Assembly: GCA_902825775.1 (NCBI GenBank)
Contig: CADECF010000002.1
Location: 186,001-250,000 of the forward strand
Source of the DNA: an uncultured Lysobacteraceae bacterium
Lineage (GTDB): Bacteria; Pseudomonadota; Gammaproteobacteria; Xanthomonadales; Xanthomonadaceae
Length of the DNA: 64,000 bases
Reading direction: 5' to 3'
Shown: positions 1-8,116 of the stretch, piece by piece
Position numbering within the stretch: the first letter of the stretch is position 1
Layout of the letters: each line of letters opens with the position of its first letter
Made by a program: the position numbers and the translations under genes
The notes under the pieces: generated by a model
What the model saw: the letters and a program-made list of their open reading frames with translations, nothing else
Told to the model about the DNA's origin: nothing
Database searches by the model: none

Positions 1-66
1 AAGCCATGTTCAGCGGCCATGAAGTGCGCTATTGATGCCCGCGCCGGCCTCGTCCAGACTGACGGC

Positions 67-579
67 ATGATCCGGACCCCCTTCGTCGCATTCCTCGCGG
101 TGCTGGCATTGCTGCTGACCGGCTGCGGCTTCCATTTGCGCGATGCCCTGACCTTGCCCAAAGACCTCGGCCCCGTACGCGTAGTGTCGGCCGATCCGTA
201 CAGTCCGCTCGGCACGGCATTGGCACAGGCCCTGTCGCGCATCGGCGCTACGCCGGCTTCGCCCGACGCCACCGAAGGCGTGGCCACGCTCGAGGTGATT
301 TCCGAACGCTGGGGCAGCACGCCGATCGCGATCGACCAATTCGGCCGCGCGCAGGAATTCTCGCTGCGCTACGCGGTAGTGTTCGGTTTGCGCAAAGCCG
401 ACGGCACCGACGTATTGCCGCGACAGACGCTGGAATTGTCGCGCGACTACATTTCCAACCCGGTCAATCCCACCGGTGCGGAGAGCGAGCAGGACTTGCT
501 CGCCCGCGAGTTGCGGCGCGAAATGGTCGCCAGCATCCTGCGCCGCATCGACGCGGCGGAACAGGTGCCGCAATCCTGA
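67..579 (+). CDS. lptE: LPS-assembly lipoprotein LptE
   Basis: Outer-membrane lipoprotein that plugs the LptD barrel and helps insert lipopolysaccharide into the outer leaflet. The 170-residue product begins MIRTPF, has a hydrophobic signal peptide and a lipobox LLTGC with the acylated Cys at residue 20, followed by GFHLRDA, the usual start of mature LptE (RlpB). The ATG at 67 was preferred to one at 19 because it puts the signal peptide at the N-terminus. It is followed one base later by holA, the usual lptE-holA-nadD order. Family assignment rests on the lipobox, size and neighbours; the body of the protein is poorly conserved. Confidence 0.93.
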   Translation: MIRTPFVAFLAVLALLLTGCGFHLRDALTLPKDLGPVRVVSADPYSPLGTALAQALSRIGATPASPDATEGVATLEVISERWGSTPIAIDQFGRAQEFSLRYAVVFGLRKADGTDVLPRQTLELSRDYISNPVNPTGAESEQDLLARELRREMVASILRRIDAAEQVPQS

Positions 580-580
580 T

Positions 581-1615
581 ATGGAACTGACCCCGGAACG
601 GCTGGCTGCGCAGCTCGCAGCCGAACCGTTGCGGCCGGCTTACCTGATCGCCGGCCCCGAAGCTTTGCGCGTGCTGGAAGCCGCCGACGCGTTGCGCCAG
701 CAGGCGCGCGCGCAGGGCTATGCCGAGCGCGAAGTGTTCGAAGCCGAAGGCAATCAGCGCGAACCCGACTGGGATGCGCTGCACGCCACATTGTCGGCAC
801 CGAGCTTGTTCAGCGCGCGGCGCCTGATCGAACTGCGGCTGCCTACCGGCAAACCGGGCAAGCAGGGCGCCGAACTGATCTCCGGCTTCTGCGCCGATCC
901 GGCGCCGGACGTATCGCTCGCGGTCGTCGCCGGCGACTGGAGCCGCGCCCATGCCGGCAAATGGAGCGAAGCGATCGGCCGCGTCGGCCACATCGTCGTC
1001 GCCTGGGCGGTGAAACCGCACGAATTGCCGGGCTGGATCGAGCGCCGCCTGCGCGCGCGCGGCCTGCGCGCGGACCGCGGGGCGGTGCAGAGCCTGTGCG
1101 ATCGCGTCGAAGGCAACCTGCTGGCCGCAGCGCAGGAAATCGACAAGCTGGCACTGCTCAACGACGGCCAGACTCTGGACGCCGCGCGCATGGAGGCGTT
1201 GGTGGCCGATGCCGCGCGCTACGACGTATTCCGTCTGGTCGACGCGGCGCTGGGCGGACAGCCGGCGCAGGTTTCGCGCATGCTCGCCGGCCTGCGTGCC
1301 GAGGGCGAGGCGGTGCCCGCGCTGCTCGGCATGGTGGTGATGGAACTGCAGCGCGCCGCCGCGTTGGCGCGCGCGCAGGCGCGCGGCGGCAATCTGGCCG
1401 CGGAGTTCAAAGCGCAGCGCGTCTGGGATTCGAAGCAGGCGCTGTACAAGCGCGCATTGCAGCGGCATGCCGCGCCGCGCTGGGAAAGTTTCGTGGCCGG
1501 TGCGGGCCGCGTCGACCGCATCGCCAAGGGCCGCGCCGCGGGCGATGCCTGGCAGGCGTTGGAACGATTGCTGCTGGCGGTCGCCGAACCGCGCGCGGTG
1601 GCGTTGCTGGCATGA
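581..1615 (+). CDS. holA: DNA polymerase III delta subunit
   Basis: Clamp-loader subunit that opens the beta sliding clamp. The 344-residue product (E. coli HolA is 343) starts MELTPERLAAQLAAEPLRPA and has the typical LIAGPEALRVLEAADALRQ and later DAARYDVFRLVDAALGG segments of the AAA-like delta fold. The ATG follows the lptE stop by one base, so the two are almost certainly translated from one message. A palindromic repeat follows before nadD. Confidence 0.95.
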   Translation: MELTPERLAAQLAAEPLRPAYLIAGPEALRVLEAADALRQQARAQGYAEREVFEAEGNQREPDWDALHATLSAPSLFSARRLIELRLPTGKPGKQGAELISGFCADPAPDVSLAVVAGDWSRAHAGKWSEAIGRVGHIVVAWAVKPHELPGWIERRLRARGLRADRGAVQSLCDRVEGNLLAAAQEIDKLALLNDGQTLDAARMEALVADAARYDVFRLVDAALGGQPAQVSRMLAGLRAEGEAVPALLGMVVMELQRAAALARAQARGGNLAAEFKAQRVWDSKQALYKRALQRHAAPRWESFVAGAGRVDRIAKGRAAGDAWQALERLLLAVAEPRAVALLA

Positions 1616-1628
1616 GCCCTTCGCTCTT

Positions 1629-1707
1629 CGTGGGAGCGGCTTCAGCCGCGAGCTCTTTCTCCAAAAAACCGGAGGTCGAAAAGCTCGCGGCTGAAGCCGC
1701 TCCCACG
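1629..1707. repeat. Palindromic intergenic repeat, family A
   Basis: Two arms, GTGGGAGCGGCTTCAGCCGC and its reverse complement, each extended by GAGCTC or AAGCTC and separated by about 25 nt. It lies between holA and nadD. Copies recur at 2867, 17815, 23000, 32713 and 42552. The pattern resembles REP/BIME elements mobilised by RAYT transposases; no such transposase is in this window. Confidence 0.9.
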
Positions 1708-1727
1708 AAAAGCGGTGCGGGCATCGA

Positions 1728-2402
1728 TTGAACACACCGGCGCCATTGCGGCTGTTGTACGGCGGCACCTTCGATCCGGTGCACAACGGCCATCTCGCCG
1801 TCGCCCGCCATGCACGCGACGCCTTGGATGCCGAGGTGCATCTGATGCCCGCGGCCGATCCGCCGCACAAAGGGCCCACCCATGCCGACGCCGAACAACG
1901 TGCGGCGATGCTGGCGTTGGCGATCGGACACGAGCCGCGCCTGCGGGTCGACCGCCGCGAATTGCTGCGCGACGGGCCGTCGTACACCATCGACACATTG
2001 CGCGAGTTGCGCGCCGAAATCGGCGACGCGACGCCTGTCGCGCTGTTGGTCGGCGCGGACAGTTTTCTGGCCTTGCCTACCTGGAAATCGTGGCGGACGC
2101 TGTTCGACCACGCGAATTTCGCAGTCGCCGAGCGTCCCGGCAACGGGATCGAAAGCCAACTGCCGCCGGAGTTGTCGCAGTGGCTCGAAGGCCGCTGGGT
2201 CGCTGCCGCCGAGCTGAGCCGCTTCCCGGCAGGGAAAGTGTTGCGTCTGGAACAGCCGCTCCAGCCCGAATCGGCCAGCGATATCCGCCGTCGCATCCAG
2301 GCCGGAGAACCCTGGCAGGACCAGGTAGCGCCGGCCGTAGCGGCCTACATCGAGCGGAACCGGCTGTACGGTGCCCGAACTGTCACGCCCAGTCCGTTAT
2401 AA
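1728..2402 (+). CDS. nadD: Nicotinate-nucleotide adenylyltransferase
   Basis: Transfers AMP from ATP to nicotinate mononucleotide in NAD synthesis. The 224-residue protein carries the nucleotidyltransferase signature GGTFDPVHNGHL near residues 12-23 and the C-terminal SASDIRRRIQAG version of the SxxxxR motif. The only fitting start is TTG at 1728; there is no in-frame ATG upstream and no clear Shine-Dalgarno, so the exact start is a little uncertain. It sits between holA and rsfS, as in other gammaproteobacteria, but is separated from holA by a repeat element. Confidence 0.95.
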   Translation: MNTPAPLRLLYGGTFDPVHNGHLAVARHARDALDAEVHLMPAADPPHKGPTHADAEQRAAMLALAIGHEPRLRVDRRELLRDGPSYTIDTLRELRAEIGDATPVALLVGADSFLALPTWKSWRTLFDHANFAVAERPGNGIESQLPPELSQWLEGRWVAAAELSRFPAGKVLRLEQPLQPESASDIRRRIQAGEPWQDQVAPAVAAYIERNRLYGARTVTPSPL

Positions 2403-2403
2403 T
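2398..2403 (+). promoter_or_regulatory. Possible -10 box for rsfS
   Basis: A perfect TATAAT overlaps the nadD stop codon 30 nt ahead of the rsfS start. No good -35 is visible at 16-18 nt, so this is only suggestive of a promoter internal to the operon. Confidence 0.35.
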
Positions 2404-2432
2404 CCTTGCGTAATTCCCGGAGCCGATAACCC

Positions 2433-2855
2433 TTGACCAGCCCCGCGCAAGTCATCAAGACCCGCCTGCCCAACCCGCCGCCGCCCGTACCCGTTCTGCT
2501 CGAACAGGTCCATTTAGCCCTCGAAGACATCAAGGCCCGCGATACGGTCGAGATCGACGTGCGCGACAAGACCAGCGTCTGCGATTTCATGGTGATCGCA
2601 TCGGGCACGTCCACCCGCCACGTGAAGTCGATCGCCGACGAAGTGATCCGCTTCGCCAAGAAGCTCGACGTACAGCCGCTGGGCGTGGAAGGCGAGCGCG
2701 AAGCCGAATGGGTCCTGGTCGATCTCGGCGACGTGATCGTGCATGTGATGCTGCCGCGCGTGCGCGAGTTCTACGCGCTGGAGCGGTTGTGGACGGTCGG
2801 CGACCAGCCGCCGGAAGCATCCGAAGTCGAGACCGACGCCGAAGACCGCTTCTGA
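2433..2855 (+). CDS. rsfS: Ribosomal silencing factor RsfS
   Basis: Binds uL14 on the large subunit and blocks subunit joining in stationary phase. The 140-residue product contains the family core: [20 protein letters not shown], then [40 protein letters not shown] and [10 protein letters not shown]. It begins with TTG at 2433, with CGGAG about ten bases upstream, which adds about 20 Pro-rich residues ahead of the conserved domain. It is normally followed directly by rlmH; here a repeat, a terminator and an opposing phosphatase gene intervene. Confidence 0.94.
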   Translation: MTSPAQVIKTRLPNPPPPVPVLLEQVHLALEDIKARDTVEIDVRDKTSVCDFMVIASGTSTRHVKSIADEVIRFAKKLDVQPLGVEGEREAEWVLVDLGDVIVHVMLPRVREFYALERLWTVGDQPPEASEVETDAEDRF

Positions 2856-2866
2856 TCCGGTCGGTT

Positions 2867-2986
2867 TTGTAGGAGCGGCTTTTGTGGGAGCGGCTTTAGC
2901 CGCGAGCTCTTGATCTTGTCGGTGGCCGAAAAGCTCGCGGCTAAAGCCGCTCCCACAAAGCCGCTCCCACGAAAAGCCGCTATCGC
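2867..2986. repeat. Palindromic intergenic repeat, family A, with nested half-copies
   Basis: Central palindrome GTGGGAGCGGCTTTAGCCGC / inverse, with a T instead of C in the loop-proximal position on one arm and the matching A on the other. It is flanked on each side by a short extra copy of the outer half (TGTAGGAGCGGCTTTTG and CAAAGCCGCTCCCAC). The compensated T/A change indicates that the arms are kept complementary. Confidence 0.88.
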
Positions 2987-2993
2987 AAAATGC

Positions 2994-3021
2994 AAAAAAC
3001 GGCGCCTCGCGGCGCCGTTTT
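2994..3021 (-). terminator. Intrinsic terminator (bidirectional)
   Basis: Perfect stem CGGCGCC-TCGC-GGCGCCG flanked by A6 and T4. On the - strand it ends in T6 about 20 nt after the PhoX-like gene; on the + strand it can also stop transcription from rsfS. Confidence 0.88.
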
Positions 3022-3041
3022 CGTTTCGGCATGAAGGACGA

Positions 3042-4595
3042 TCACATCGGCCCGCGTTGCCACGGCCCGGTGATCGCGAACGTGATGCCCGGCGTCTGGA
3101 TATTGACGAACATCGTCCTTCCGATCGGATCCCAGCACGCACCGGTGAATTCGCTTTCGCGATAGTCGCCCTCTGGAATCGCCTTGTCGGCATTGGCGAT
3201 CTGGGTCGAGGTCAGCTCGGCGTTGTTCTTGCAGAAATAGAACGACTCGCCTTTGCGGGTCAAACCGATCAGGCGCGTGCCCGGACCGTACTGGTCGGGG
3301 CTGCCGGCGGGCGCTGCATCGGGATCTTCGCAAAGCAATACGCCGCCGCGCGGACTGACCGTGATGTTGTCGGGATTGTGCGCGGCCAGTTGATGGCCGC
3401 TGACGAATAGCGCGCGCAGTTTCTGCGTGGCCAGATCCAGCACCCATACCGTGCCGTTGCCGCGGCCCTTGCGTCCGTCGACGCCCAGGCCGCAACTGGT
3501 GTCGACTATGAACATCTTGCCGTGGCTGTACCAGATGCCTTCGCCGCGGCTCATCCGCAATCCGCCTTCGCTCCACGCTTGCGCGAACGGGCCGCTGAGC
3601 GTTTCGCCAGCGGAAATGTCCGGAAAACCGGACGGGGCGACGATCGAATCCAGATCCGGATCGGGCACATCGACCCATTCCAGCGCGTATTCGGCGCCGA
3701 TGCCGGCCACCACCAGGTCCGCGTTCTGCTGGCCGCGCACGCGCGCCGCCTGCAGCCGTCCGCCGTTCTGCAGCGATCCGTAACGGCCGCTGCGGTCGTT
3801 GGGGACGAAGCGGTAAAGGCCCGACTTGTTGCGGTCGTCCTCGGTCAGATACACGAAGCCGGTGCTCGGATCGACGGCCACCGCTTCATGGCTGAAACGG
3901 CCCAGCGCGACCAGCGGCTGGCCGCTCGTGCGTTCGGCTTCCGGGTGCACTTCGAACACATAGCCGTGCTTCTTGCCGGCGCTGGAGGCCGCGTTGGTCT
4001 TGATCTCCTCGCAGGTCAGCCACGTGCCCCACGGCGTAGGGCCGCCGGCGCAATTGACGAGCGTGCCGCCGAGGCTGGGTTCCAGCGTCTGCCAGCCGCG
4101 CGCGCCGTAACCGAGGGTGGTGGTGCCGCCGCCGGCGAACTGGCCTCCGCCGATGTCGCCGGTGTCGTACATCGCCGGTGCGGCGATGGGCGCCGCGCCG
4201 CCGCGTTCGTGATTGCGGATCAGCACCATCTCGGTGCCGTGCAGGCGATCGTCCTTGCGTCCGAAGCGATCGCCGCGGGGCCGGCGGAAGCCGACCACCG
4301 CGGTGCCGTCGTGTTTGTCGGGGCAGGGCTGGCCGTTGTCCATCAGATCGCCGCTCCAGCCGAAGGAGCGGTAGCTGAAACCGCGCGGCAATTGCAGCAG
4401 GGGCAGGCCGGTGGTGCGGTCGGCGACGGGTGCGAGGGTGCCGTAGGGACTGGGGATGGGCAGATTGCGCGTCGGGTCGTCAGCGGCGAGCGTCTGGCGC
4501 GTGTACAGCGCGCCCAGACTGCCGATGGCGCCGACGGCCATCGCCGCGGCGCTGCCTTTGATGACCTGGCGGCGGGAGTGATCGACGGGTTGCAT
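3042..4595 (-). CDS. PhoX-family (DUF839) Tat-exported phosphatase-like protein
   Basis: 517-residue protein starting MQPVDHSRRQVIKGSAAA, a twin-arginine signal (RRQVIK) followed by a hydrophobic stretch, so export folded through Tat is likely. The mature part shows DUF839/PhoX features: WGTWLTCEE, GRFSHEAVAVDP and YLTEDD, spread over a beta-propeller-sized domain. PhoX enzymes are calcium/iron phosphatases acting on phosphate esters in the periplasm; activity here is inferred from family only. GGAG lies five bases before the ATG. It is transcribed against rsfS and rlmH, which it separates, and ends at a strong terminator. Confidence 0.87.
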   Translation of the reverse strand: MQPVDHSRRQVIKGSAAAMAVGAIGSLGALYTRQTLAADDPTRNLPIPSPYGTLAPVADRTTGLPLLQLPRGFSYRSFGWSGDLMDNGQPCPDKHDGTAVVGFRRPRGDRFGRKDDRLHGTEMVLIRNHERGGAAPIAAPAMYDTGDIGGGQFAGGGTTTLGYGARGWQTLEPSLGGTLVNCAGGPTPWGTWLTCEEIKTNAASSAGKKHGYVFEVHPEAERTSGQPLVALGRFSHEAVAVDPSTGFVYLTEDDRNKSGLYRFVPNDRSGRYGSLQNGGRLQAARVRGQQNADLVVAGIGAEYALEWVDVPDPDLDSIVAPSGFPDISAGETLSGPFAQAWSEGGLRMSRGEGIWYSHGKMFIVDTSCGLGVDGRKGRGNGTVWVLDLATQKLRALFVSGHQLAAHNPDNITVSPRGGVLLCEDPDAAPAGSPDQYGPGTRLIGLTRKGESFYFCKNNAELTSTQIANADKAIPEGDYRESEFTGACWDPIGRTMFVNIQTPGITFAITGPWQRGPM

Positions 4596-4746
4596 GGCGA
4601 CTCCAGCTTGCGGGGGGAGTCCAGACACTAGGCAGCGGCGGTAACCGGGAGATGACATTCCGGTTTCGGTCCACGGAAATGCGATGGCGGTCGTTGGCGG
4701 ATCCATGACCGATGCGTTCGGATGTCTTGAAACGCCTGCGGCGTTT

Positions 4747-4775
4747 CCCGGGTGCGCTGCGCTTACCCGGGCTAC
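4747..4775. repeat. Repeat family F, single copy
   Basis: CCCGGGTGCGCTGCGCTTAC followed by CCGGGCTAC, a self-complementary unit lying ten bases before the rlmH start codon. Two further inverted copies are at 63859-63927. Its position may affect rlmH translation or its promoter. Confidence 0.8.
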
Positions 4776-4784
4776 CATGCGGGG

Positions 4785-5255
4785 ATGAAGGCGAAATTGA
4801 TTGCGGTCGGCGAACGCGCTCCGGCATGGGTGGCGCAGGGGTTCGCCGAATACCAGAAGCGGCTATCGCACTGGCTGCCGTTCGAACTGGCCGAAATCGA
4901 GCCGGGCCTGCGTGGCAAAGGCCGCGATGCGTCGCGCGCGACGCAGGACGAAGGCGCGCGCGTGCTCGCGGCACTGCCTAAGAACGCGCATGTGGTCGCT
5001 TTGGATGGCCGCGGCAAGGCTTATTCGTCCGAACAGCTCGCGCAGCGGCTCGAGCATTGGCGCGGCTCGGGCCGCGACCTGGCCTTGCTGATCGGCGGGC
5101 CGGAGGGCCATGCGGCGGAAGTTTTGTCGCGCGCCGACGAAACCTGGTCGCTGGGGCCGCTGACCCTGCCGCATATGCTGGTGAGGTTGCTGGTGGCCGA
5201 GCAGGTGTATCGCGCGGCGGCGTTGTTGGCCAACCATCCATACCACCGCGCCTAA
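4785..5255 (+). CDS. rlmH: 23S rRNA pseudouridine-1915 N3-methyltransferase
   Basis: SPOUT methyltransferase acting on helix 69 of 23S rRNA in 70S ribosomes. The 156-residue product begins MKAKLIAVGERAPAW, has the SAM-binding trefoil knot motif LIGGPEGH and ends in the typical PYHRA tail. The ATG at 4785 gives the usual family length; an in-frame ATG at 4752 is inside the upstream repeat. rlmH usually follows rsfS directly, whereas here it is about 1.9 kb away. Confidence 0.95.
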   Translation: MKAKLIAVGERAPAWVAQGFAEYQKRLSHWLPFELAEIEPGLRGKGRDASRATQDEGARVLAALPKNAHVVALDGRGKAYSSEQLAQRLEHWRGSGRDLALLIGGPEGHAAEVLSRADETWSLGPLTLPHMLVRLLVAEQVYRAAALLANHPYHRA

Positions 5256-5278
5256 GTTCGATGCGCGCTTCGGCTTTT

Positions 5279-5408
5279 TGTAGAGCGGGGCTTGCCCCGC
5301 TGCGCTCGCTTTGTAGAGCGGAGCTTGCTCCGCTGCCCTGGCTCTGTAGAGCGGAGCTTGCTCCGCTGCTTTTAAGTTCAGAGCAGCGGAGCAAGCTCCG
5401 CTCTACAA
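5279..5408. repeat. Clustered palindromic repeats, family B (four arms)
   Basis: Three direct copies of GTAGAGCGG(A/G)GCTTGC followed by the CCGCTGC half, and one inverted copy ending GCTCTAC. Each copy is itself a small hairpin. It lies between the convergent rlmH and TonB-like genes. Related copies are at 43610 and 56909. Confidence 0.9.
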
Positions 5409-5409
5409 A

Positions 5410-5438
5410 GCGGGCGGCTTGTGGGGCCGCCCGCTTGC
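5410..5438 (-). terminator. Probable terminator of the TonB-like gene
   Basis: Stem GCGGGCGGC/GCCGCCCGC with a short loop, starting a few bases after the - strand stop. The following T tract is short (TTT), so termination is likely but not certain. Confidence 0.5.
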
Positions 5439-5444
5439 GTGCGT

Positions 5445-6122
5445 TCAGCGATTCAACGTGAAATTGATCGGCACCATGCCGATGGCCGGGATCGCCTGGC
5501 CATCCTTCATCGCCGCGCGGAAGCGCCAGCGCTTGAGCACCTGGGCGCGGGCGGCGACATCCAAGTCGCGATGGCCGCTGCTCTGCACGATCTGCACATC
5601 GGTCGGCAGGCCGTCGATGCCCACGGTCACCTGCAGCATGACGGTGCCCTCGAGTCGCATGCGCAGCGCGTCGCGCGGATAAGTCGGCGGCGGCGCCTTG
5701 ATGTATTCCAGACGCACGGCTGCGACAGACACCGGTCCGATGTCGGCCGGCGTGGTCGGGCCGGCGTCTACCGGCGGCACGTAGGCTTCTGTCCCTTCAT
5801 TGCTCACGATCGGGACATCGGCGACGGCGATGTCTTGCCGTGGCACCGCGGGCGCGGGCGTCCGCGGCTGAACCACCGGCACGTTTATCGGCGGAGGCGG
5901 ATCGGGTATAGGTTGTTTCTTTTCAGGCCAGAAGATGACGGGTCGGATGATGTCTTGTTGTTCCACTGCCGGCGGCATGGCGACAGGTGCGATCAGCACC
6001 ATCAGTGCCACCGCATGCAGCGCGATCGCCGTGCTCGTGGCGGCTATGCGTAGCGGATTGAAAGCCTTGCCGTCGTCGTCGGACAGCGAAAAACGGAGAC
6101 CGCGGTTTTGCGAAAGGACCAT
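5445..6122 (-). CDS. TonB C-terminal-domain protein
   Basis: 225 residues with the TonB layout: a cytoplasmic N-terminus, one membrane segment around residues 24-46 (TAIALHAVALMVLIAPVAM), a proline-rich periplasmic spacer around 66-95 and a C-terminal TonB fold containing YPRDALRMRLEGTVMLQVTV and a W-R-F near the end (KRWRFRAA). TonB couples the inner-membrane proton gradient to outer-membrane receptors through ExbB/ExbD; no exbBD is nearby, so it may be an accessory TonB or a TonB-like envelope protein. GGAGGTG precedes the ATG. It probably ends at the hairpin just downstream. Confidence 0.85.
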   Translation of the reverse strand: MVLSQNRGLRFSLSDDDGKAFNPLRIAATSTAIALHAVALMVLIAPVAMPPAVEQQDIIRPVIFWPEKKQPIPDPPPPINVPVVQPRTPAPAVPRQDIAVADVPIVSNEGTEAYVPPVDAGPTTPADIGPVSVAAVRLEYIKAPPPTYPRDALRMRLEGTVMLQVTVGIDGLPTDVQIVQSSGHRDLDVAARAQVLKRWRFRAAMKDGQAIPAIGMVPINFTLNR

Positions 6123-6338
6123 GACCCACCTCCAAGGTTATCGCCTGCGTGATCCCTAACGCGCCTGCGGAGAAGGTGGGGTTAAAGCTACCGACCCCTG
6201 ACCGGCGCGCTACCCGACTGCGACTTCAAATTGCGCCGCTCGGGTGTGCAGGTCAAGTGATGGCGGAAGCGCGAAACGATTCGTTTCGAATCGAATCGAT
6301 CCAGTGGAATTGTTTCGGTTGAAACCGGAGCGCTTTAG

Positions 6339-6363
6339 CCCTCTCCCGCAAGCGGGAGAGGGA
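6339..6363. repeat. Short palindrome, family D
   Basis: CCCTCTCCCGC-AA-GCGGGAGAGGG, perfect hairpin upstream of the TonB-like gene and downstream of the small ORF at 6379. Related copies at 24425, 26073 and 45241, and a diverged one at 15211. Nothing else recognisable was seen in the rest of the 6123-6378 gap. Confidence 0.8.
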
Positions 6364-6378
6364 GCCGTTCGTCGCGTC

Positions 6379-6564
6379 TCAGTCGTCCCCACCATCCGCT
6401 TCCGGATCGCGCTGCAAATCGCGCTCATCCGGTTGTGCAGGACGCGGAGGCTTCTTGGGTGTACGCGCATCCTCGGCATCGCGAGGATGCGGCTCCGCAT
6501 AGCCCGGATTGCGGCCGGGCTTGGGATCGGGCGCCGGCGGCGCCGATTTGTCGCGCTTGGCCAT
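6379..6564 (-). CDS. Small charged Pro-rich protein of unknown function
   Basis: 61 residues, MAKRDKSAPPAPDPKPGRN at the start, rich in Pro, Asp, Arg and Lys and probably disordered. I do not recognise a family. Support for its reality is positional: its ATG overlaps the TGA of the SIMPL-domain gene in an ATGA arrangement, the hallmark of translational coupling, and a similar coupling is used by many real gene pairs in this window. Confidence 0.6.
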   Translation of the reverse strand: MAKRDKSAPPAPDPKPGRNPGYAEPHPRDAEDARTPKKPPRPAQPDERDLQRDPEADGGDD

Positions 6565-7313
6565 CAGCGGCCCAGCTCGAACACCACGTCGAGCGTCATC
6601 GACAGCGTGGTCTCGCCCGGCGACACCGACGTATCGCCGGCATAGGCTTCCTTGGAACGCGACATCGCCATCATCGGCATCGGCGGCCGCGGGAAGCTGC
6701 CGCCGTTCTCGGAGATGCTGACCACGCGACGCACCTTCAACCCCATGGTTTTGGCGTACATCTCGGCGCGCGCCTGCGCCTTCTCCAACGCGGCGCGGCG
6801 CGCTTCGTCGTAGGCCTCATCCGGCTTGTCGACCTCGAAGTTGGGGCCGTTGACCTGATTGGCGCCCTGGGCGACCAGCGTGTCCAGCACCTTGCCGAGT
6901 TTGGCGATGTCGCGCACCTTCAGGCTGACCGTGTTGCTGGCCTGGTAGCCGGTGATTTCCGGCGCCTGGTTCTCGACGTACTTGTATTGCGGATTGATGC
7001 TGATGCCGCTGGTCTGCACGTCGCGCTCGGCGATGCCCGCGGCCTTGATCGCAGCCACCACTTTGGCCATCTGCTCGGCGTTCTGGCGCATGGCTGCATT
7101 GGCGTCGGCGGCTTGGGTGACCACGCCGGCGGAAATCGTGGCCACGTCGGGCACGCGCTTGGAATCGGCCTGGGCCGATACCGAGAGCAGGGTGCCGTCG
7201 GCGGGAATGGCGTAGCCGCCCGGGGCGGCGGTCTGGGCGCAGGCAGAGGTCATCAGGAAGCTCGTGGCAAGGGCGGTGGTCAACAACAGCGGGCGCAGTC
7301 CGGTAAAGCGCAT
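6564..7313 (-). CDS. SIMPL-domain (DUF541) periplasmic protein
   Basis: 249-residue exported protein. It has a signal peptide over about the first 27 residues, then the DUF541/SIMPL domain with the typical LLSVSAQADSKRVPDVATI opening and a repeated alpha/beta body ending TTLSMTLDVVFELGR. Family members sit in the periplasm or outer membrane and are linked to oxidative-stress tolerance; the biochemical role is not known. The S-A-C-A-Q stretch could act as a lipobox but is imperfect. AAGGAGAG precedes the ATG. Its stop overlaps the start of the downstream small ORF. Confidence 0.88.
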   Translation of the reverse strand: MRFTGLRPLLLTTALATSFLMTSACAQTAAPGGYAIPADGTLLSVSAQADSKRVPDVATISAGVVTQAADANAAMRQNAEQMAKVVAAIKAAGIAERDVQTSGISINPQYKYVENQAPEITGYQASNTVSLKVRDIAKLGKVLDTLVAQGANQVNGPNFEVDKPDEAYDEARRAALEKAQARAEMYAKTMGLKVRRVVSISENGGSFPRPPMPMMAMSRSKEAYAGDTSVSPGETTLSMTLDVVFELGR

Positions 7314-7425
7314 GGAGTCTCTCCTTGGGGATGTGTGACAGGGTGTTCGGAATCCAGTTAACGGTCCGTGAGCCGCAGAGGGGTTGAGCGGGCTCGATCC
7401 AGTCAGCGCGGGTTATTCTTCTTGG

Positions 7426-8028
7426 ATGCTGTATCTCGCCTCGAAATCGCCCCGCCGCTCGGAACTGCTTGCCCGCCTGGGCCTGGAATTCGGCCTGCTG
7501 GACAACGACGTTCCCGAACACCGCGCTCCCGGCGAGCCGGCCGAGGAATACGTACGGCGTGTCGCCCGCGAGAAGGCCGGTGCCGGCCTGCTGCAGGTGG
7601 TGAGCGTGGCCGGCGCGGTGGTGCTCGGCGCAGATACCGAAGTCGTGCTCGACGACGACGTGTTCGGCAAGCCGCGCGACGCCGACGATGCCGCCGCCAT
7701 GCTGCGGCGCCTGTCCGGCCGCACCCATCGCGTGATCTCGGCGTTGTCGTTGGTGTCGGCTTCGCGCGAGGCGCAGGCGGCGTCGCTGTCCGAGGTGACC
7801 TTCGCCGAGCTCGACGATGCCGACATCGCGGACTACCTCGCCAGCGGCGAATGGGAAGGCCGCGCCGGCGCCTACGCCATCCAGGGCCGCGCGCAGGCCC
7901 TCATCAAGCATTTGTCCGGAAGCTATTCCGGCGTGATGGGATTGCCGCTGTACGAGACTGCGCGCTTGTTGCGCGGCTTCGGCGTGTCGCCGAGAGAAAA
8001 AAAATTAGACACGGATCAAATCGGATGA
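7426..8028 (+). CDS. maf: Maf family nucleotide pyrophosphatase
   Basis: Hydrolyses non-canonical or dTTP/UTP-type nucleotides to monophosphates. The 200-residue protein opens [20 protein letters not shown], with the SKSPRR phosphate-binding motif, and has [10 protein letters not shown] and [16 protein letters not shown] further on. It sits upstream of rng, as usual. The ATG at 7426 puts the conserved motif at the N-terminus. The last dozen codons ([13 protein letters not shown]) run into an AT-richer repeat at 8007, so the C-terminal end looks recently altered. Confidence 0.94.
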   Translation: MLYLASKSPRRSELLARLGLEFGLLDNDVPEHRAPGEPAEEYVRRVAREKAGAGLLQVVSVAGAVVLGADTEVVLDDDVFGKPRDADDAAAMLRRLSGRTHRVISALSLVSASREAQAASLSEVTFAELDDADIADYLASGEWEGRAGAYAIQGRAQALIKHLSGSYSGVMGLPLYETARLLRGFGVSPREKKLDTDQIG

Positions 8029-8086
8029 ACACGGATAAAACTTTTTCAATTGATTTATCCGCTTTTATCGGACTTTATCCGTGTCG
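8007..8086. repeat. AT-rich inverted repeat between maf and rng
   Basis: Begins GACACGGATCAAATCGGATG and ends TTTATCCGTGTC, the two ends forming an inverted repeat around a second ACACGGATAAA/TTTATCCG pair. Its base composition is much lower in GC than the flanking genes. It contributes the last maf codons and ends about 30 nt before rng. Confidence 0.75.
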
Positions 8087-8116
8087 AAAGCCTTTGCGTT
8101 TCACGGAACTTCGGGC

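Noticed and set aside
3-35. Possible C-terminus of an upstream gene (AMFSGHEVRY then TGA) at the window start.
   Set aside because: Ten residues cannot be assigned; it does not resemble the LeuS end expected upstream of lptE, so it is not reported as a gene.
464-2296. Long open frame on the - strand (610 codons) across holA and nadD.
   Set aside because: It overlaps two well-identified + strand genes, is Arg/Ser/Pro-rich and has no recognisable motif; such frames are common antisense shadows in GC-rich DNA.
5279-5408. Regularly repeated units considered as a CRISPR array.
   Set aside because: Units are self-complementary, spacing is irregular, spacers are absent or tiny, one copy is inverted and no cas gene is near; these are REP-like elements.
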